This document shows, in pieces, positions 61,262 through 64,000 of a stretch of 64,000 bases of DNA. The stretch is from Archilochus colubris. Taxonomy: Eukaryota; Chordata; Aves; Apodiformes; Trochilidae. Within the stretch, counting starts at the first letter, position 1; each line of letters opens with the position of its first letter. The stretch covers positions 36,234,874-36,298,873 of the forward strand of contig CM041090.1 in the NCBI GenBank assembly GCA_023079485.1. Direction: 5' to 3'. Below the pieces are notes generated by a model. The model was not told the origin of the DNA. It searched no databases and was given only the letters and a program-made list of their open reading frames with translations. The position numbers and the translations under genes were made by a program.

Positions 61262-61276
61262 CTCCTGCGTGTGAGT
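61262..61276 (+). other. ZBTB25: Candidate splice donor of a plus-strand 5' exon (ZBTB25 expected)
   Basis: The plus strand reads CTGCGT|GTGAGT with the GT at 61271, a strong donor sequence at the right edge of the CpG island. By synteny ZBTB25 should start here with a noncoding exon and continue to coding exons beyond 64000. No ZBTB25 coding sequence (BTB or zinc-finger exon) is visible within the window. The assignment is by position, not by protein sequence. Confidence 0.35.
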
Positions 61277-64000
61277 ATTTAATTTCAAGTCGCAGGAAAA
61301 ACAACTGCTAGTTGCATGAGAAAGTATTTCCTTTTTGCTGCAGTTTCACACGTTAGTATCACTGCCTTCCTTCTTGGAGTGATGCAGGGAGCTCAGGGGC
61401 TGGTAGCCACAGGCATGCTTTATCATAGATTCCAAGAACAGCACTATTTATTGTTTCACCTCTAGGAGCTTTCCCAGGCTCCCTTCGCATCACTCTTTGG
61501 ATCTCCCCCGTCTAAGAACATTCATTGCCTCCGGAGCTGGCCCATGGAAGCAAATGGGATTTCCTGAAGCTGCAGGCAAGCCCCTCTGCTACCTGCCACA
61601 GGGCTGCTAGAGCCTTTCTTCCTGATCTTGGCACTTGACTTTTCCACCCCCAAAGTGACATTTCTCATTCAGCACAAGCATCAGAAGTGTTTAATCTGCA
61701 TGGCATCTTCATTTATCACTGTTTCTAGATAAATCACCGTATTTGATGTTTGCTGCAGCTATCCAAGATCCCTCTTACCCCCAGACAAGCCAAAGGGGAA
61801 AATTTAACTTTAGCAAAGTAAAAAGATTCGATTACAAATTTGAAAAATGCAAAATTAACAAAAAACACAACAAAAGAAGATGCCACGGTATTAAAATGTA
61901 TCATCATCGATCCCTTCTTCAGTGAACCTCAAGGTTTTCCAAGCAGCATTCCTCCAATGTGAAAGTGAATAGGACAAGCCCAGTTACTAGAATCCTAGTT
62001 TCCAAATGGAGTAACATCCTCAGTGTCCATCTGAGGATTCTTCAACCTCTACTGTATTGAAGTGTAGTTTTCAAAATGTGTCTTAAAGAAACATGCCCTT
62101 TTTTCTCCCCCCTCACTGTACTACAGCTTTGGCTCAGTAGTGTGATGTCTGTAGCAGGGCCAAGGGATAAAAAAACCTCCCCTGGCAGGCACCAGCCCCC
62201 ATGAAAGCCAGAGGGACCCCCACAGTACAACTTCTTCTTCGTAGGTTTTCCTGTTTTATAGGAAGTTAAATGAATGGTCTCTGTAAGATGCCACAGCCGT
62301 GGTTTTCAAATCACACCAAAAAAAATTTTTTTCTCATAGTTCAAGGGTCTTTTTCTCTCCAGGTCCTTACATGTCTCTGGGCAGCATAAGCAAAAAGCAC
62401 ACACATGGGGCTTGTGCAGCCTCTTGCTCTGTCCCAGCCCTACCACGTGTTACGCCTGGAGCTTCTGCCACCTCCGGTAAGATAGGGCACAAGGCAGTCA
62501 GTCCCTCTTTTTCACAGTCCCCATTCCCTTGGTGCCCTCTCACCATGATTGTCTTCTTCATTTGTTGGGTTTTTTAAATTATTAGTATTATTTTCTGGCC
62601 ACATAAGAGGAGTGAGCAGAAGCACTCATGAAGCTAGCTGTGATTATGTCCTGCTCTCTTTTTTGACCCATCAGCATAGGCTGTATCACTTCCTATCTGC
62701 TGAGGCATATGATATCATTGCCTGTGCTTTATAGCAAAACACTGAATTTAATTTCTCATCATCACTTCCATCATTTTGGCTCCAGTTTCTCTGAAGCTCT
62801 TCGAAGTCCTCTTTGGACCAGAGTCAACCTAAATATTGTGTAAATAATTAATCGTTTAAATAAATAACATGCCATCTGCAAATAGCCACGCACCCTGTAT
62901 GTGGGTTAATAAATATGTTAAATAACACCGAATGGAGTACAAAACCTTGAGTCAACCATTTTGGGGAAGAGAAATGGCTCCCGATATTTCTAGGAGCAGC
63001 AGCATGATAGCTCCATTGATTCTCAGTCCTGCTACTGCCCAGACACAGAAGGCACAGATGATTTCAATGAGCCCAACAAGGTTTTTATTTAAGACAGAAG
63101 AAGTAACACATAGACTGATGGTCAGTGGGATAAGCAGCAAACACAGCATGGAGCAAAACCCTTTGGAGCCAGTGCTTCGTCTTCCTTCAACCTATCTCTG
63201 TCCTCTGGCAGGATCAGGCTGCCTCAGGACACCACAAAAACAGGACCATGAACTGCTAGATTCTGGGGGGCAGAGGCATTTACTTGCCCTAAAGATTTAG
63301 AAACAGTCCATCTGAAAACTGAGATTGTGAGAATGCTGTAAGAAGATGAATTGCTAAGTGGAAAAGAGAAAACCAAGGATGATCCAAAGCACCACGTTTT
63401 CTGCAGAGGCCCTGAGTAAGGAGAGACACCCACTGAGGAAGTGGCCATGATATGTCTATGAAACAGCACCAAAACCATGGTGAAAGCACACAAACATCGA
63501 CTTTCACTGCCTTTTCCAGCCTAAAAACAACCTGTGGACACCAAATTAACCAGGTGGCAGCAGGAGCCTGTGGGGACTGGAAATTTAAACACACTCCGGA
63601 AGTCACTTGATAAAAGTCACGTCAAATACACCTCAAAGTTTGTACTGAACATCGAAGCACAAGCTATGGCTGAGGAAGACACTCCAGGAAGAGCTGCTGA
63701 GGAGGTCGGGTTACCAGGCAGTGCCCCCCTGCCTGTGCCCCCTCCTCTTCCAGGCCCTGCTGCACCCAGCGGGGGCTCGACCCAGCGCAGCTGCTCTGGC
63801 CCAAAATAAGCCCTGGTTTAAAAATTAATGTAAGATTTGGGGAGGCCCGAAAGAGAAATAGTGTGCCCGCAGGATTCTCTGGTAGTTGAAGAAAGCACTT
63901 AGGGTGCAGACATGGGTGAAAAAGCCAGATCGTATCTTCACGTCCATTTTGATGAGCCAGCAGATTGGGGAGGTGACTGTTCAAAACAAAACACTCGAAG
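61277..64000 (+). other. Right-hand flank, probable ZBTB25 first intron
   Basis: AT-rich unique sequence after the CpG island with no BTB or zinc-finger coding sequence and no recognised repeat. By synteny it should be intron 1 of ZBTB25 on the plus strand. The 91-codon plus-strand frame at 63534-63809 has no recognisable domain. Confidence 0.35.

Larger units (their letters stand above)
59930..61275. promoter_or_regulatory. CpG island, probable bidirectional promoter of ZBTB1 and ZBTB25
   Basis: This is the largest very GC-rich, CpG-dense block in the window, flanked by AT-rich DNA on both sides. It lies upstream of ZBTB1 and carries donor-like sites facing outward on both strands: minus at 60584 and plus at 61271. 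In mammals ZBTB1 and ZBTB25 are transcribed head to head from one region, so this island probably does the same. It has GC boxes, poly-C/G runs and a (GCT)6 tract at 60643-60660. Long open frames on all frames here (up to about 300 codons) are composition artefacts. Confidence 0.75.

Noticed and set aside
60059..61288. Several frames of 100-300 codons in the ZBTB1/ZBTB25 CpG island
   Set aside because: They overlap on both strands in several frames and encode only Ala/Pro/Arg/Gly-rich sequence, as expected from GC-rich DNA lacking stop codons.

Overview
This window is vertebrate nuclear DNA, and almost certainly from a bird. Two full-length coding regions can be recognised, both intronless within their coding part and both on the minus strand: an HSP70 of the HSPA2 type (28939-30843) and the BTB/zinc-finger regulator ZBTB1 (48849-50984). 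CR1 LINE 3' ends with the bird-type consensus lie at about 18.9-19.4 kb, 35.6-36.0 kb (old, inverted) and 54.4-54.7 kb. Low repeat density and GC-rich CpG-island promoters also fit an avian genome. The order cannot be resolved from this sequence alone.

Layout in the direction of transcription (minus strand, high to low coordinates): a CpG island at about 59.9-61.3 kb looks like a shared head-to-head promoter. ZBTB1 leaves it to the left (5' exon around 60.6 kb, about 9.6 kb intron, coding exon beginning at 51004). ZBTB25 would be expected to leave it to the right on the plus strand, with its coding exons beyond position 64000. After a gene-poor interval of about 16 kb comes HSPA2, with a compact heat-shock promoter (TATA box, heat-shock elements and five CCAAT boxes in one orientation inside a CpG island). 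Below HSPA2, at 10.1 kb and 3.9 kb, two minus-strand exon-like segments resemble PPP1R36. PPP1R36 follows HSPA2 in the mammalian order ZBTB25-ZBTB1-HSPA2-PPP1R36-PLEKHG3. I could not assemble a whole PPP1R36 reading frame, so it may be fast-evolving, partly missed or decaying here.

The remaining sequence is intergenic or intronic: old CR1 and MIR-like SINE remnants, homopolymer and simple repeats, one 50-bp minisatellite just past the HSPA2 poly(A) site, and AT-rich unique sequence. The genes share a conserved block but not a pathway: HSPA2 is an ATP-driven cytosolic/nuclear chaperone, ZBTB1 is a nuclear repressor linked to lymphoid development and DNA-damage tolerance, and PPP1R36 is a protein phosphatase 1 regulatory protein linked to testis. 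No CRISPR array, operon, complete retroelement, intact endogenous retrovirus or tRNA/rRNA gene was recognised, and I found no convincing new biological system. The items most worth a second look are the possible PPP1R36 decay, the HSPA2 promoter layout, the bidirectional promoter and a possible conserved noncoding element near 59.3 kb.
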